Positions 9,136-19,103 are shown, counted from the stretch's first letter. The stretch: DNA of 64,000 nt from Crocinitomicaceae bacterium (GCA_023262855.1 JALQYQ010000017.1:37485-101484), one strand, 5' to 3'. Notes: generated from the letters alone by a model not told the origin. Numbers and translations: made by a program.

Positions 9136-10374
9136 ATGAAAAAATTCGAAATTCCAGAATTCTATCGTTCGCCGATTATCAGTCAAGTAAAGGCAAAACG
9201 AAAACTTGAAGATCCGCGCAAAAAGGATTTCACTCCAAGTCTATTGGATTTTGGAACTGTTCGTTTTTACATTGCACGCCATTTTGGTTTTTGTTACGGC
9301 GTAGAAAATGCCATCGAAATTGCTTACCAAGCCATTGCAGAAAATCCAGACAAACGTATTTTTCTATTGAGTCAAATGATCCACAATCCTGCTGTGAATG
9401 CTGATTTATTGAGTCATGGAATTCAATTTATTCAAGACACAAAAGGAAATCAATTAATTCCATGGAATGATTTGCATGCAGATGATATTGTTATAATTCC
9501 AGCCTTTGGTACGACCTTAGAAATTGAATCAATTCTATCGGATATAGGAGTGAATGTTTCCAAATACAATACAACGTGTCCATTCGTAGAAAAAGTTTGG
9601 AATCGTTCAGAAAAACTAGGTTCCGACGAGCATACGATTATCATTCACGGTAAACACAATCATGAAGAAACACGTGCAACCTTCTCCCATAGCCAAGAAA
9701 ATGCTCCAGCCTTAATACTTAAAAATTTGGAAGAAGCAAAGTTGTTGGGAGAATTAATTCTGGGACAACGATCAACTAGTGACTTCTATGAATTATTTGA
9801 CGGCAAATATTCACAAGGTTTTGAACCAGAAAAGCACTTAACTAAAATTGGTGTTGTGAATCAAACAACAATGTTGGCCACCGAAACACAGGAAATTACA
9901 GATTATTTGCGTGAGGTTATGATTCAAAAATACGGTGAAGAAACGATCAAAGAACACATTGCTGATACGCGTGACACCTTATGTTATGCAACGAACGACA
10001 ATCAATCCGCAACCTACGGTTTACTTGAAAAAGAAGCTGATTTCGCTTTGGTAGTTGGTGGATACAACAGTTCAAATACCACGCATCTGGTTGAATTATT
10101 AGAAGAAAAGTTCACTACTTATTTTATAAAAGACAAAGAAGAACTTGCAGACGCACAAACCATTCATTCGTTCAACATTCACACGCATGAATTAGAAACC
10201 TTGGCGTTCAAATTGCAAGAACTTGAACAGCCGACAATTATCATTACTTCAGGAGCATCTTGTCCAGATTCAATTGTCGATGCTGTAATCCAACGTATTC
10301 TTGAATTGAAGCAAGTAACACTGCCTATTCAAACTGCGATTGACCAATTTCTTTCAGTAAAATCTGAAAATTGA
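9136..10374 (+). CDS. ispH: 4-hydroxy-3-methylbut-2-enyl diphosphate reductase
   Basis: IARHFGFCYGVENAIEIAYQ, NTTCPFVEKVWNR, ADTRDTLCYATNDNQ, TSGASCPDSIVDAVIQRI; long IspH form. Confidence 0.93.
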   Translation: MKKFEIPEFYRSPIISQVKAKRKLEDPRKKDFTPSLLDFGTVRFYIARHFGFCYGVENAIEIAYQAIAENPDKRIFLLSQMIHNPAVNADLLSHGIQFIQDTKGNQLIPWNDLHADDIVIIPAFGTTLEIESILSDIGVNVSKYNTTCPFVEKVWNRSEKLGSDEHTIIIHGKHNHEETRATFSHSQENAPALILKNLEEAKLLGELILGQRSTSDFYELFDGKYSQGFEPEKHLTKIGVVNQTTMLATETQEITDYLREVMIQKYGEETIKEHIADTRDTLCYATNDNQSATYGLLEKEADFALVVGGYNSSNTTHLVELLEEKFTTYFIKDKEELADAQTIHSFNIHTHELETLAFKLQELEQPTIIITSGASCPDSIVDAVIQRILELKQVTLPIQTAIDQFLSVKSEN

Positions 10375-10425
10375 TCGATTTTACATTGTCTTTCTTTATT
10401 TTTAAAGCAAAATAAGCAGCACACT

Positions 10426-12123
10426 ATGGAACGATTTATCAATATTTTGATAATCGACGATAACGAAAGAAATCAAAAAGGCCTGAAAGAAATTCTGACG
10501 GGTGGAGGAAATAATGTGCTCATTGCAGAATCGATTCACGATGCCTTGCCGATTTTACAGCAAAAAGACATTGGAATTTTATTGATCAACATTGATAATC
10601 CGTATTCTGGAGGACTTGAAATTTTGCAAACGCTCAAGGACGGTTCACAAGGAAAAAGCAGTTATAAAATTGTTGTGACTGCCGATTCAGCTTCAGGTGC
10701 GCGAATGGTAAAAGGACTGAATGAAGGTGCTGTCGATTACATCACGACTCCTTTCAACCCAAATCTCATTCGAGCCAAAATTGAAGTTTTCAAATCACTT
10801 TATTACAAAGATCAACGCATCAATCAACTCCTGAACAATATTTTTCCTGCTACTGTACTTGAAGACTTGAATGCGAACAATAAATTTTCACCAAGAAGGT
10901 TTGATAATGGTATTGTACTTTTTACCGATTTCGTAGACTTCTCCATGAAAGCAAGAGATATCAATCCAATTCGTTTGCTAAAAAAATTGGAATACTATTT
11001 TACCAAGTTTGATGAAATTATCGATCGCTACAAACTTGAGAAAATCAAAACCATTGGAGATGCTTATATGGCCTTGGCTGGTGTTACAGAAAACCATCCT
11101 GAACCTGCAATTCGAGCATGTTTAGCGGCATTGGAAATTCGTGATTTCATGCAAACAGAAAAAGATATCGCACGAGCGATGAATCGCGATTTCTGGGAAG
11201 TTCGCGTTGGAATTCACAAAGGTCCGCTCGTTGCAGGAATTATTGGAACAAGTAAAATTAGTTTTGACGTTTGGGGAGATTCCGTAAACATAGCCGCACG
11301 CGCGGAATCAGGGTCCAAGCCTGGTTACATTTCCATTACAAAAAACATTGCTGAGGATGTTGCTGAATACATGAACCTTGAACACCGTGGTCCTGTTTCG
11401 ATTCACAAACGTGGTGGAAACATTGAAATGTTCTATTTAGAGAATTTGAAATTAGAACACTGTTTATACGGCGAAGGGAAATTAGCTTCAACTGAACTTC
11501 GACTCAAATGTGGTTTATCTTCGATTGATTTTCTTCACATGCGCATGGACATTGTGAATCGCTTAAAAGCCTTATTGCCGGACGAAGTTGTTTACCACGA
11601 CATTGCTCATACCATCAACGTAGAAAAGGCTGCCTATCGTTTTGCCAAATTAGAAGGACTCGACGAGGAAGCAATTTTATTGTTACGGACAGCAGTATTG
11701 TACCACGATGCTGGTTTTATGGTTGAATACCACAACAATGAACCGTATGGGATTAAAATGGCTCAATCTTCTCTACCAAAATTCGGATATTCCGATGCAC
11801 AAATAGAGACAATCACTTCGATTATTGCTTCAACGGCTTCACATTCGAAACCAAGCAATTTATTGGAGAAAATAATGTGTGATGCCGACCACGATTATTT
11901 GGGAAGAGCAGATTATTTCAACGTAGCAAAAAAATTACGCAAAGAATTAGAAAATTACAATCATGTGATGTCCGACATCGAGTGGATTGAATTTCAATTG
12001 CATTATTTGGAAAATATCCATCGCTTTTACACTGTTACAGCAAAGAACATTCGCCTTCAAGCAAAAAAATCACGCATAGAAGAATTAAAAATACAACTCA
12101 AAGAACTTAAAGCGCAGTCATGA
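10426..12123 (+). CDS. receiver-like domain / class III adenylate cyclase / HD domain protein
   Basis: N-terminal REC fold (NILIIDDNERN...VVTADSA), cyclase motifs VLFTDFVDFS, EKIKTIGDAYMALAG, SFDVWGDSVNIAARAES, and C-terminal HD motifs VVYHDIAHT...VLYHDAGF...CDADHDYLG. Confidence 0.9.
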   Translation: MERFINILIIDDNERNQKGLKEILTGGGNNVLIAESIHDALPILQQKDIGILLINIDNPYSGGLEILQTLKDGSQGKSSYKIVVTADSASGARMVKGLNEGAVDYITTPFNPNLIRAKIEVFKSLYYKDQRINQLLNNIFPATVLEDLNANNKFSPRRFDNGIVLFTDFVDFSMKARDINPIRLLKKLEYYFTKFDEIIDRYKLEKIKTIGDAYMALAGVTENHPEPAIRACLAALEIRDFMQTEKDIARAMNRDFWEVRVGIHKGPLVAGIIGTSKISFDVWGDSVNIAARAESGSKPGYISITKNIAEDVAEYMNLEHRGPVSIHKRGGNIEMFYLENLKLEHCLYGEGKLASTELRLKCGLSSIDFLHMRMDIVNRLKALLPDEVVYHDIAHTINVEKAAYRFAKLEGLDEEAILLLRTAVLYHDAGFMVEYHNNEPYGIKMAQSSLPKFGYSDAQIETITSIIASTASHSKPSNLLEKIMCDADHDYLGRADYFNVAKKLRKELENYNHVMSDIEWIEFQLHYLENIHRFYTVTAKNIRLQAKKSRIEELKIQLKELKAQS

Positions 12124-12668
12124 AAATTTATACAAAGAAAGGAGACAATGGAACCACTGGATTAATTGGTGGAACGCGAATTATAAAAAGCTCTTTACGC
12201 ATTGAAGCGTACGGAACAATTGATGAACTGAATTCATACATCGGCTTAGTGCGCGACCAAGACATTCATGAATCCTACAAAAAACAATTAATTGAAATCC
12301 AAGACCGCTTGTTCACCATCGGTTCTAGTCTTGCTGCAGATCCAGAAAAATCAACGATGAAGATTCCTGATTTGCATTCATCAGACATCGAATTGCTCGA
12401 AAAATGGATGGATGAAATGGAAGAAGTATTGCCTGAGATGAAAAATTTTGTACTTCCAGGAGGACATCAAACTGTTTCTTTTTGTCATGTAGCTCGTTGT
12501 GTTTGTCGCCGTGGTGAACGCATCATTGTAGATTTGAATCAGCACGAGTTTGTAGCTGAACTTGTCATTTCATATATCAATCGATTAAGTGATTACTTAT
12601 TTGTTCTAAGTAGAAAAATCACACTTGACTTAGGGGCAGTTGAACAACCTTGGCAACCGAGAATGTAA
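12120..12668 (+). CDS. ATP:cob(I)alamin adenosyltransferase (PduO type)
   Basis: MKIYTKKGDNGTTGLIGGTRIIKSSLRIEAYGTIDELNSYIGLVRD...FVLPGG...CRRGER; ATGA overlap with the upstream gene. Confidence 0.93.
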   Translation: MKIYTKKGDNGTTGLIGGTRIIKSSLRIEAYGTIDELNSYIGLVRDQDIHESYKKQLIEIQDRLFTIGSSLAADPEKSTMKIPDLHSSDIELLEKWMDEMEEVLPEMKNFVLPGGHQTVSFCHVARCVCRRGERIIVDLNQHEFVAELVISYINRLSDYLFVLSRKITLDLGAVEQPWQPRM

Positions 12669-12739
12669 AATTGAACAAATTGTTAATAAAAGAATTTCAA
12701 TCTTTTAGGCTGCAAATTTGGAAAGTTTGAAAATAAAAT

Positions 12740-12747
12740 TACTTTTG
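12740..12747 (+). promoter_or_regulatory. -7 element TACTTTTG upstream of the DUF2795 gene
   Basis: Exact TAnnTTTG with TTG triplets ~20 nt upstream. Confidence 0.55.
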
Positions 12748-12776
12748 CGCAAAATTAACCATTAAAAAGAGGAAAG

Positions 12777-12998
12777 ATGTACTGGACTTTAGAATTGGCA
12801 TCCTATCTGGAAGACGCTCCGTGGCCTGCGGCTAAGGATGAATTAATTGATTTCGCAATTAGAACTGGAGCTCCTCTTGAAGTAGTAGAGAATTTACAAG
12901 ATTTGGAGGACGAAGGTGATATTTACGAAAGTATCGAAGAAATTTGGCCAGATTACCCTTCTCGTGAAGATTTTCTGTTCAACGAGGACGAATATTAA
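12777..12998 (+). CDS. DUF2795 domain-containing small acidic protein
   Basis: MYWTLELASYLEDAPWPAAKDELIDFAIRTGAPLEVVENLQDLEDEGDIYESIEEIWPDYP; purine-rich RBS AAAAAGAGGAAAG. Confidence 0.85.
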   Translation: MYWTLELASYLEDAPWPAAKDELIDFAIRTGAPLEVVENLQDLEDEGDIYESIEEIWPDYPSREDFLFNEDEY

Positions 12999-13006
12999 AA
13001 CAATAG

Positions 13007-13039
13007 ATCCCATCACGAAAGTCGATGGGATTTTTTTTG
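13007..13039 (+). terminator. intrinsic terminator
   Basis: ATCCCATC-acgaaagtc-GATGGGATTTTTTTT. Confidence 0.85.
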
Positions 13040-13063
13040 TCCTAATTTTTGTATTTTTCAACT

Positions 13064-13657
13064 ATGAATTTTTTAGGACATCTCTATTTCTCATACAACA
13101 ATCTTGAACTCATGTATGCCAACCTCTTTGGCGACCATGTTAAAGGAAGTGATTATTCACATTTCCCTGAAATTGTTCAAACTGGAATTACCCTTCACCG
13201 TTCAATTGACAATTACATCGATCACCACCCCAAAGTTGTTGAATTAATGCACAAACTCTATCCTGAACTACCAAAAGTTACAGGAATCGCCATTGACCTT
13301 TTTTTCGATCATTTGTTAGCCATTCATTGGAAAAAGTACCATTCAGATGAATATTTTGAATTCTTAGAAACCTTTTATTCCTATTCCCCTCAAAATTGGG
13401 ATTCTTTTTCTCCCCATTTTCAGACATTAATCACCACAATGAAAGAACGAAAATGGATGAATTATTACCCACAATTCGAAGGACTCGTAAAAGCAACCCA
13501 AGGAGTTGGTTCACGAATTTCATTTCCCAACAAATTACCTATGGCATCTAGTGTATTTCTAGGCCATAGGGATGAAATTGAAACCTGTTTTCAACTTTTC
13601 ATGAAAGATGCCATAGAGTATTTCAATCATAAATACATTGAGTTAAATAACAAATAA
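13064..13657 (+). CDS. acyl carrier protein phosphodiesterase (AcpH/DUF479-like)
   Basis: MNFLGHLYFSYNNLELMYANLFGDHVKGSDYSHFPEIVQTGITLHRSIDNYIDHHP...IAIDLFFDHLLAIHW; ATG MNFLGH start used. Confidence 0.8.
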   Translation: MNFLGHLYFSYNNLELMYANLFGDHVKGSDYSHFPEIVQTGITLHRSIDNYIDHHPKVVELMHKLYPELPKVTGIAIDLFFDHLLAIHWKKYHSDEYFEFLETFYSYSPQNWDSFSPHFQTLITTMKERKWMNYYPQFEGLVKATQGVGSRISFPNKLPMASSVFLGHRDEIETCFQLFMKDAIEYFNHKYIELNNK

Positions 13658-13802
13658 CTGAAGTCCTTTCTTCCTTTTTGAAATCATTTATTGATTCGTC
13701 AACGAACTTATCCAATCCTTAATTGTTCAAGTAAGAAAAATGATTTGCACTACTTAGGTCGTTCTTGATTTTTTTAGTCTTATCTTGCGAGAATTACTTC
13801 AG

Positions 13803-14594
13803 ATGTTAAATTATACCACAAAAGTAAAAAACGATAATGCTGAATGGGTTACTTTCATTCACGGAGCTGGAGGAAGTAGTTCTATCTGGTATAAGCAAAT
13901 TCGCGAATTCTCAAAACACTTTAATGTTTTGTTAATTGACCTTCGTGGACACGGCAAATCAAAAAACCCAATTCAGGAAACAATTAAAAAATACACATTT
14001 GAAAGAATTGGAAATGAAGTTGTTGAAGTATTGCATCATTTAAAGATTACATCAACACATTTTATTGGAATTTCGCTTGGCACAATCATTATTCGAGATA
14101 TTTCCGAACGCTTTCAACACCTTAGTAAAAGCATGATTCTCGGAGGCGCTGTAATGAAACTCAATTTCCGGGGTCAAATTTTGATGCGTCTGGGAGCCAC
14201 GTTTAAATCGGTGATTCCCTACTTAGTTTTGTACCGTTTTTTTGCATTCGTAATTATGCCGAAAAGATCTCATCGTGAGTCGCGCAATTTATTTATTAAT
14301 GAAGCAAAAAAATTGTATCAAAAAGAGTTCAAACGTTGGTTTACACTTATTGCTCAAATAAATCCACTTCTTTCTTTTTTCAGAATTAAAGATTGCGGTA
14401 TTCCAACACTTTATGTTATGGGGTCAGAAGACCATATGTTTCTTCCATCAATCAGTAAACTAGTAAAAAATCATTCATCTTCCGAACTACATATCATACC
14501 AAATTGTGGCCATGTAGTTAACGTTGAACAAGCTGAATTATTCAATGAAAAAGTCATACATTTCATCAAAGCTCTAAGGCTGTCGACACATTGA
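13803..14594 (+). CDS. alpha/beta hydrolase
   Basis: VTFIHGAGGSSSIWYKQIREFSKHFNVLLIDLRGHGKS, nucleophile elbow GISLGT, MGSEDHMF, PNCGHVVNVEQ; ATG start chosen over TTG 13785. Confidence 0.85.
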   Translation: MLNYTTKVKNDNAEWVTFIHGAGGSSSIWYKQIREFSKHFNVLLIDLRGHGKSKNPIQETIKKYTFERIGNEVVEVLHHLKITSTHFIGISLGTIIIRDISERFQHLSKSMILGGAVMKLNFRGQILMRLGATFKSVIPYLVLYRFFAFVIMPKRSHRESRNLFINEAKKLYQKEFKRWFTLIAQINPLLSFFRIKDCGIPTLYVMGSEDHMFLPSISKLVKNHSSSELHIIPNCGHVVNVEQAELFNEKVIHFIKALRLSTH

Positions 14595-14703
14595 TTTCGC
14601 ATCAATTCTTTTGATTCAATTTGCCAAAGTTCCTTAAAACTAAATACTCTTTTACTGAAGCAAACAATTTTTGTTGTAATTTGCGCTCCTATTGTTCAAG
14701 TGA

Positions 14704-16143
14704 ATGCTTAGAAAATTTAGTTTTTATATTCCCGCACTTTGGTGCTTTCTACTACTTGTAACACTTACAAATTGTTCAAGTGATACTGAAAAAGTAGAGG
14801 TATTTGAACACCCATCAGTCGATATCGATTTACCTGAAATCATTAAACGAGGAAAACTAACAGTTCTAGCAGAAAACAGTTCAACTTCCTTTTTCATCTA
14901 TCGTGGCAGAAAAATGGGCTTTGAATATGAAATATTGAAGGAATTCGCGCGAGAAATTGGAGTGACTTTAGAAGTTAAAATTGTTAGCAACCTAGACAAT
15001 TTAACTGAAATGCTAAACAACGGTGAAGGTGATATCATCGCTTGTAATTATACTGTAACGCGGGAACGAAATAAATCAATCGACTTTTCAATACCGTTTC
15101 TAAGAACACCGCAAGTTTTAATTCAACGGAAACCAGAAGGGTGGGAAAAAATGTCAGCTACTCAAATCGAGAACTTTATGTTGCGTGACCCTTCAAAATT
15201 AGCGAAACGTGAAGTACATGTCTGGAAAAACTCGAGCTATTTTCAGCGCCTAAGTAGTTTGCAAGACGAAATTGGTGATACAATTTTTATAAAAGAAGAA
15301 GATGGATTGTTGAGCTCTGAAGAAATGATTGAAATGGTTTCAGAAGGTTTGATTGACTATACAGTTACAGAAGAGAATATTGCGCGTGTAAATCAACGCT
15401 TCTTTGATAACATAGACTGTAAAACAGCTTTATCGGTAAAACAAAAAATTGCTTTTGGACTGCGCAAATCAAGTCCTTTGCTGAATGCTCGTCTAGATAA
15501 ATGGCTCAGTCAGTTCATGGTCAAAAAGACATTCAAGCACATCAAAGAAAAGTATTTTGATTTCAAAAATATGCCAGTAAATGCAAGCGATTTTGTTGCA
15601 GCCGTGAAAGATGGACAACTTTCAGCATTTGATGCAATCTTTAAACGAGCGGCCTTAAAATACAATTTCGATTGGCGTCTCTTAGCGGCAATTGCTTATC
15701 ACGAATCAAAATTTAATCCTTACGTTCGTGGATTTGGTGGAGCTTATGGTATGATGCAATTTATGCCGCACGTTGGACCAAAATTCGGTGTTTATCCTGG
15801 CTCTTCTCCTGAAGTTCAAATTATGGGAGGAATGAAAAAAATAAGTAAAGACTTTAACTCTTGGAGCGAAATTCCAGATGTTAGCCAACGCCAAAAATTC
15901 ACGTTAGCAACCTATAACGCCGGAAGAGGACACATTGAAGATGCACAGCGTTTGGCGAAAAAACATGGATTGAATCCATTGGTTTGGGATGAGAATGTTG
16001 AGAAAATGATGCTCAACCTTTCAAAAGGTCAATATTACCGTGATCCAGTTGTGAAAAATGGAGCTTTAAGAGGAACACGTACTTACAATTATGTACGTAC
16101 GATCTACGCACGATTCGAAGAATGGAAATCTGTCTATAAATAA
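14704..16143 (+). CDS. lytic transglycosylase MltF-like lipoprotein (SBP_bac_3 + SLT)
   Basis: Lipobox LLLVTLTNCSS; substrate-binding fold; SLT domain AAIAYHESKFNPYVRGFGGAYGMMQFMP. Confidence 0.9.
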   Translation: MLRKFSFYIPALWCFLLLVTLTNCSSDTEKVEVFEHPSVDIDLPEIIKRGKLTVLAENSSTSFFIYRGRKMGFEYEILKEFAREIGVTLEVKIVSNLDNLTEMLNNGEGDIIACNYTVTRERNKSIDFSIPFLRTPQVLIQRKPEGWEKMSATQIENFMLRDPSKLAKREVHVWKNSSYFQRLSSLQDEIGDTIFIKEEDGLLSSEEMIEMVSEGLIDYTVTEENIARVNQRFFDNIDCKTALSVKQKIAFGLRKSSPLLNARLDKWLSQFMVKKTFKHIKEKYFDFKNMPVNASDFVAAVKDGQLSAFDAIFKRAALKYNFDWRLLAAIAYHESKFNPYVRGFGGAYGMMQFMPHVGPKFGVYPGSSPEVQIMGGMKKISKDFNSWSEIPDVSQRQKFTLATYNAGRGHIEDAQRLAKKHGLNPLVWDENVEKMMLNLSKGQYYRDPVVKNGALRGTRTYNYVRTIYARFEEWKSVYK

Positions 16144-16202
16144 GATTCTATTTTCAGCTTAGAATTCTAGTTCTCTGTAATTCTTCATCTCACTGAAAAG
16201 CT

Positions 16203-16210
16203 TATTTTTG
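16203..16210 (+). promoter_or_regulatory. -7 element TATTTTTG upstream of miaA
   Basis: Exact TAnnTTTG 14 nt before the ATC codon that opens the MiaA homology. Confidence 0.5.
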
Positions 16211-16223
16211 CAAGAAAAAAAGC

Positions 16224-17126
16224 ATCAAACGTTTAATTGTCATAGAAGGTCCAACTGCAAGTGGTAAAACAGCTCTAAGCATTGCCCTTGCCAAGCATTT
16301 CTCAACCGTAATACTTTCAGCAGATTCGAGACAGTTTTACAAAGAAATTGCCATTGGAACTGCAAAACCAAGTTTAGACGAACAAGAGGGCATTCCACAT
16401 TATTTCATCGATTCCCATTCAATTGAAGAAGAATTCACCGCTGCACAGTTTGAAAAAGCAGCTAATGAAGTGTTGGAAAAGGAATTTTTAAATCACGATC
16501 AACTAGTTTTAGTTGGTGGTTCAGGCATGTTCATCGATGCTTTGTGTTATGGATTGGACGAAATTCCAGCGGATAAAGCACTTCGAGAAGCCTTAACTGT
16601 TGAACTAGAAGAAAAAGGATTAACTGCTTTACTGAATGAGTTGAAAGCAAAGGATCCAGAATTTTACGAACAAGTGGATCAAAAAAATCCCGTTCGAGTG
16701 CTTCGCGCAATTGAAGTAATTCGATTAACTGGTAAAACGTTCACCGAAATGCGAAAAGCCACTCGGAAGCAACACCCATTCGAAATTGTTCGTTTCATCA
16801 TTGATCATGAGCGCGAAAAACTCTATCAACGAATCAATTTACGGGTCGATTTAATGATGGAAAATGGCTTGTTGGAAGAGGTAAAATCCGTCTATTCAAA
16901 AAAGCACTTAAATTCCTTACGAACCGTTGGTTACAGTGAATTATTTGATTTCTTGGATAATAAAATCAATTTAACTGAAGCCGTTGAATTAATCAAACAG
17001 AATTCACGTCGTTACGCAAAAAGACAATTAACTTGGTTTAGAAAACATACTGAAGCGCATTTAATTCCGTTTGACACAACAGATCAGATGCTTTTAAAAG
17101 TTCTAAATCAGCTTGATAACAACTAA
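16224..17126 (+). CDS. miaA: tRNA dimethylallyltransferase with apparent non-canonical start (ATC at 16224 or ATT at 16236)
   Basis: In-frame upstream of the ORF-track start (16470): IKRLIVIEGPTASGKTALSIALAKHFSTVILSADSRQFYKEIAIGTAKPSLDEQEGIPHYFIDS, containing the MiaA P-loop. In-frame stop TGA at 16194-16196 and no ATG/GTG/TTG between. Confidence 0.85.
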   Translation: MKRLIVIEGPTASGKTALSIALAKHFSTVILSADSRQFYKEIAIGTAKPSLDEQEGIPHYFIDSHSIEEEFTAAQFEKAANEVLEKEFLNHDQLVLVGGSGMFIDALCYGLDEIPADKALREALTVELEEKGLTALLNELKAKDPEFYEQVDQKNPVRVLRAIEVIRLTGKTFTEMRKATRKQHPFEIVRFIIDHEREKLYQRINLRVDLMMENGLLEEVKSVYSKKHLNSLRTVGYSELFDFLDNKINLTEAVELIKQNSRRYAKRQLTWFRKHTEAHLIPFDTTDQMLLKVLNQLDNN

Positions 17127-17194
17127 TTACTTGTTTCAACTTCTTTTGGAACGATTCTTGAAAATAACCCAGTGAAAAAACAAATTTGACCGTT

Positions 17195-17836
17195 ATGAAA
17201 ATTGTTCTCGACCACATCATGCCTGTTCCTTTGGCATCCATTCAGCACAGCGCTGATAGTATTTGGGGAAATTTTATCGAACTCAATCATGGCGAAAAAA
17301 CGCTCTTGAACGCTTCAAGTGGAAAAGGAAAATCAACATTTACATTAACAACAATTGGACTTCGAAACGATTACGAAGGAAAAATCACGTACAATGGAGA
17401 AGACATTCGCACCTTTTCTCCACTCGATTGGGCAAAAATCCGTCAAGAAAAAATAGCAGTGGTTTTTCAAGATTTACAATTGTTTCCGAATTTAACGGTA
17501 GCAGAGAATTTAATGCTCAAAAACAGTTTGCATCCTGTTTACTCTGAAAAAGAGTTGATTCAATTGCTTGAACGTTTGGAAATCGACAATAAATGGTCGC
17601 AACAATGTGGATTATTATCCATGGGACAGCAACAACGAGTGGCGATTATTCGCGCACTTTGTCAACCATTCGAATTGATTCTCTTAGATGAACCATTTTC
17701 ACATTTGGATGAAGAAAACACGCAACGATGTATTCAAATGATTAACGAACGGTGTGATGAATTAAAAGCTGGTTTCGTGCTCACTTCGTTAGGAGATACG
17801 CATCAATTTAATTACGATAAAGAACTTAAACTGTAA
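17195..17836 (+). CDS. ABC transporter ATP-binding protein (LolD/MacB-like)
   Basis: Walker A ASSGKGKSTF, VVFQDLQLFPNLTVAENL, signature LLSMGQQQRVAIIRAL, Walker B LILLDEPFSHLD. Confidence 0.88.
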   Translation: MKIVLDHIMPVPLASIQHSADSIWGNFIELNHGEKTLLNASSGKGKSTFTLTTIGLRNDYEGKITYNGEDIRTFSPLDWAKIRQEKIAVVFQDLQLFPNLTVAENLMLKNSLHPVYSEKELIQLLERLEIDNKWSQQCGLLSMGQQQRVAIIRALCQPFELILLDEPFSHLDEENTQRCIQMINERCDELKAGFVLTSLGDTHQFNYDKELKL

Positions 17837-17840
17837 GGCC

Positions 17841-19016
17841 ATGTTAAATAAATTGCTCTTTAAAAATCAAGACATTAAGCAATTGATTATTGCAGTCATT
17901 GGTGCATTTTTAGGAATTACCTTTTTAATTACTTCGATTCATTACTTAATTAAGGTAAACGAATTTGGTAAAGGTTCAGAAATACTTGGTCCAAACACGG
18001 TTATCGTTCAAAAAAAGGTTTCGAATTCAACGTCTTTAAACATGACAAAAACGGATTTTTCGGAAAACGAAATCAAAAAATACAAGGCAATGCCGTTTAT
18101 TTTGGATGTCAAACCTGTCATTAGCAACAACTTTGATGTTTCATTCGAAACCGCAGACCCGATGGTTCCGCGATTCAGAACGGATGTTTTTATTCAAACC
18201 GTTGATCCTAAATTCTTAGATGTTAAATCAAAAAAATGGCATTGGAAAAAAGGGGACAAATTTGTGCCAATCATTATGCCTCGTGAATTCTTGGTCATGT
18301 TAAATACCTTTATGAGTGCGCAGGACATTCCTCAAATTTCAGATGAATTGGCAAAAGACATCAACTTTAAATTTACCTTGAAAAAAGATGATGGAAAAGA
18401 ATGGGTCGATGCTCGCATTATTGGTTTCACGAATGAAGTATCGTCAATTCTTGTCCCAGAAAGTTTCATGGAATATGGAAATTTGAATTTTACAACGGGC
18501 AAGGAGAAGAAGATTACCCAAATCATGATCGAAGGAAAAGAGAGTGAATTTGGTCTTGTTGAAGATATGTTGAATGAATATGGTCTGGAGACAAAAGCAT
18601 CACAAATGATTGTTGGACGTTTGAAAAGTGTTGTTGGAACCTTGTTTTTAGTTGTACTTGGCATTTCCATCATTGCCGTATTTGTTTCTGGATTAGTATT
18701 GATTCAATACATGCAATTGTTGATGTCGCGCAATGCCTATGAAGTTAGAACATTATTACGCATCGGTTTTCCACCTGCTGATATCATAAAATGTTTCTTC
18801 AACTACTTCGTTAAAATATTTGGAATTGTGGCGCTTTTGGGATTAGGAACCTTCTTTATTTTCAAATTATTTTTAGATGCCATGTTCGAATCTGGAGGAT
18901 TGTACATTGACACGCAACTGTCTGTTACAGCAATAATTGCTTTAGTTGTAAGCTATGTACTCTTTGGAGTTGCGAGCTATCGAACAGCAAAAAAAGGAAT
19001 TTTTAGACAATACTAA
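17841..19016 (+). CDS. ABC transporter permease (FtsX-like)
   Basis: N-terminal TM, large extracytoplasmic domain, three C-terminal TMs; adjacent to cognate ATPase. Confidence 0.8.
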   Translation: MLNKLLFKNQDIKQLIIAVIGAFLGITFLITSIHYLIKVNEFGKGSEILGPNTVIVQKKVSNSTSLNMTKTDFSENEIKKYKAMPFILDVKPVISNNFDVSFETADPMVPRFRTDVFIQTVDPKFLDVKSKKWHWKKGDKFVPIIMPREFLVMLNTFMSAQDIPQISDELAKDINFKFTLKKDDGKEWVDARIIGFTNEVSSILVPESFMEYGNLNFTTGKEKKITQIMIEGKESEFGLVEDMLNEYGLETKASQMIVGRLKSVVGTLFLVVLGISIIAVFVSGLVLIQYMQLLMSRNAYEVRTLLRIGFPPADIIKCFFNYFVKIFGIVALLGLGTFFIFKLFLDAMFESGGLYIDTQLSVTAIIALVVSYVLFGVASYRTAKKGIFRQY

Positions 19017-19050
19017 TTGGTTAAAGAAATGTTAATTCTGAAGACTTTTT

Positions 19051-19058
19051 TAAATTTG
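19051..19058 (+). promoter_or_regulatory. -7 element TAAATTTG
   Basis: Exact TAnnTTTG, 45 nt upstream of ATG 19104. Confidence 0.45.
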
Positions 19059-19103
19059 AAGCGTCTTTGGAATAACTTCATATCACTTAAAGAAAGATAA
19101 ATT

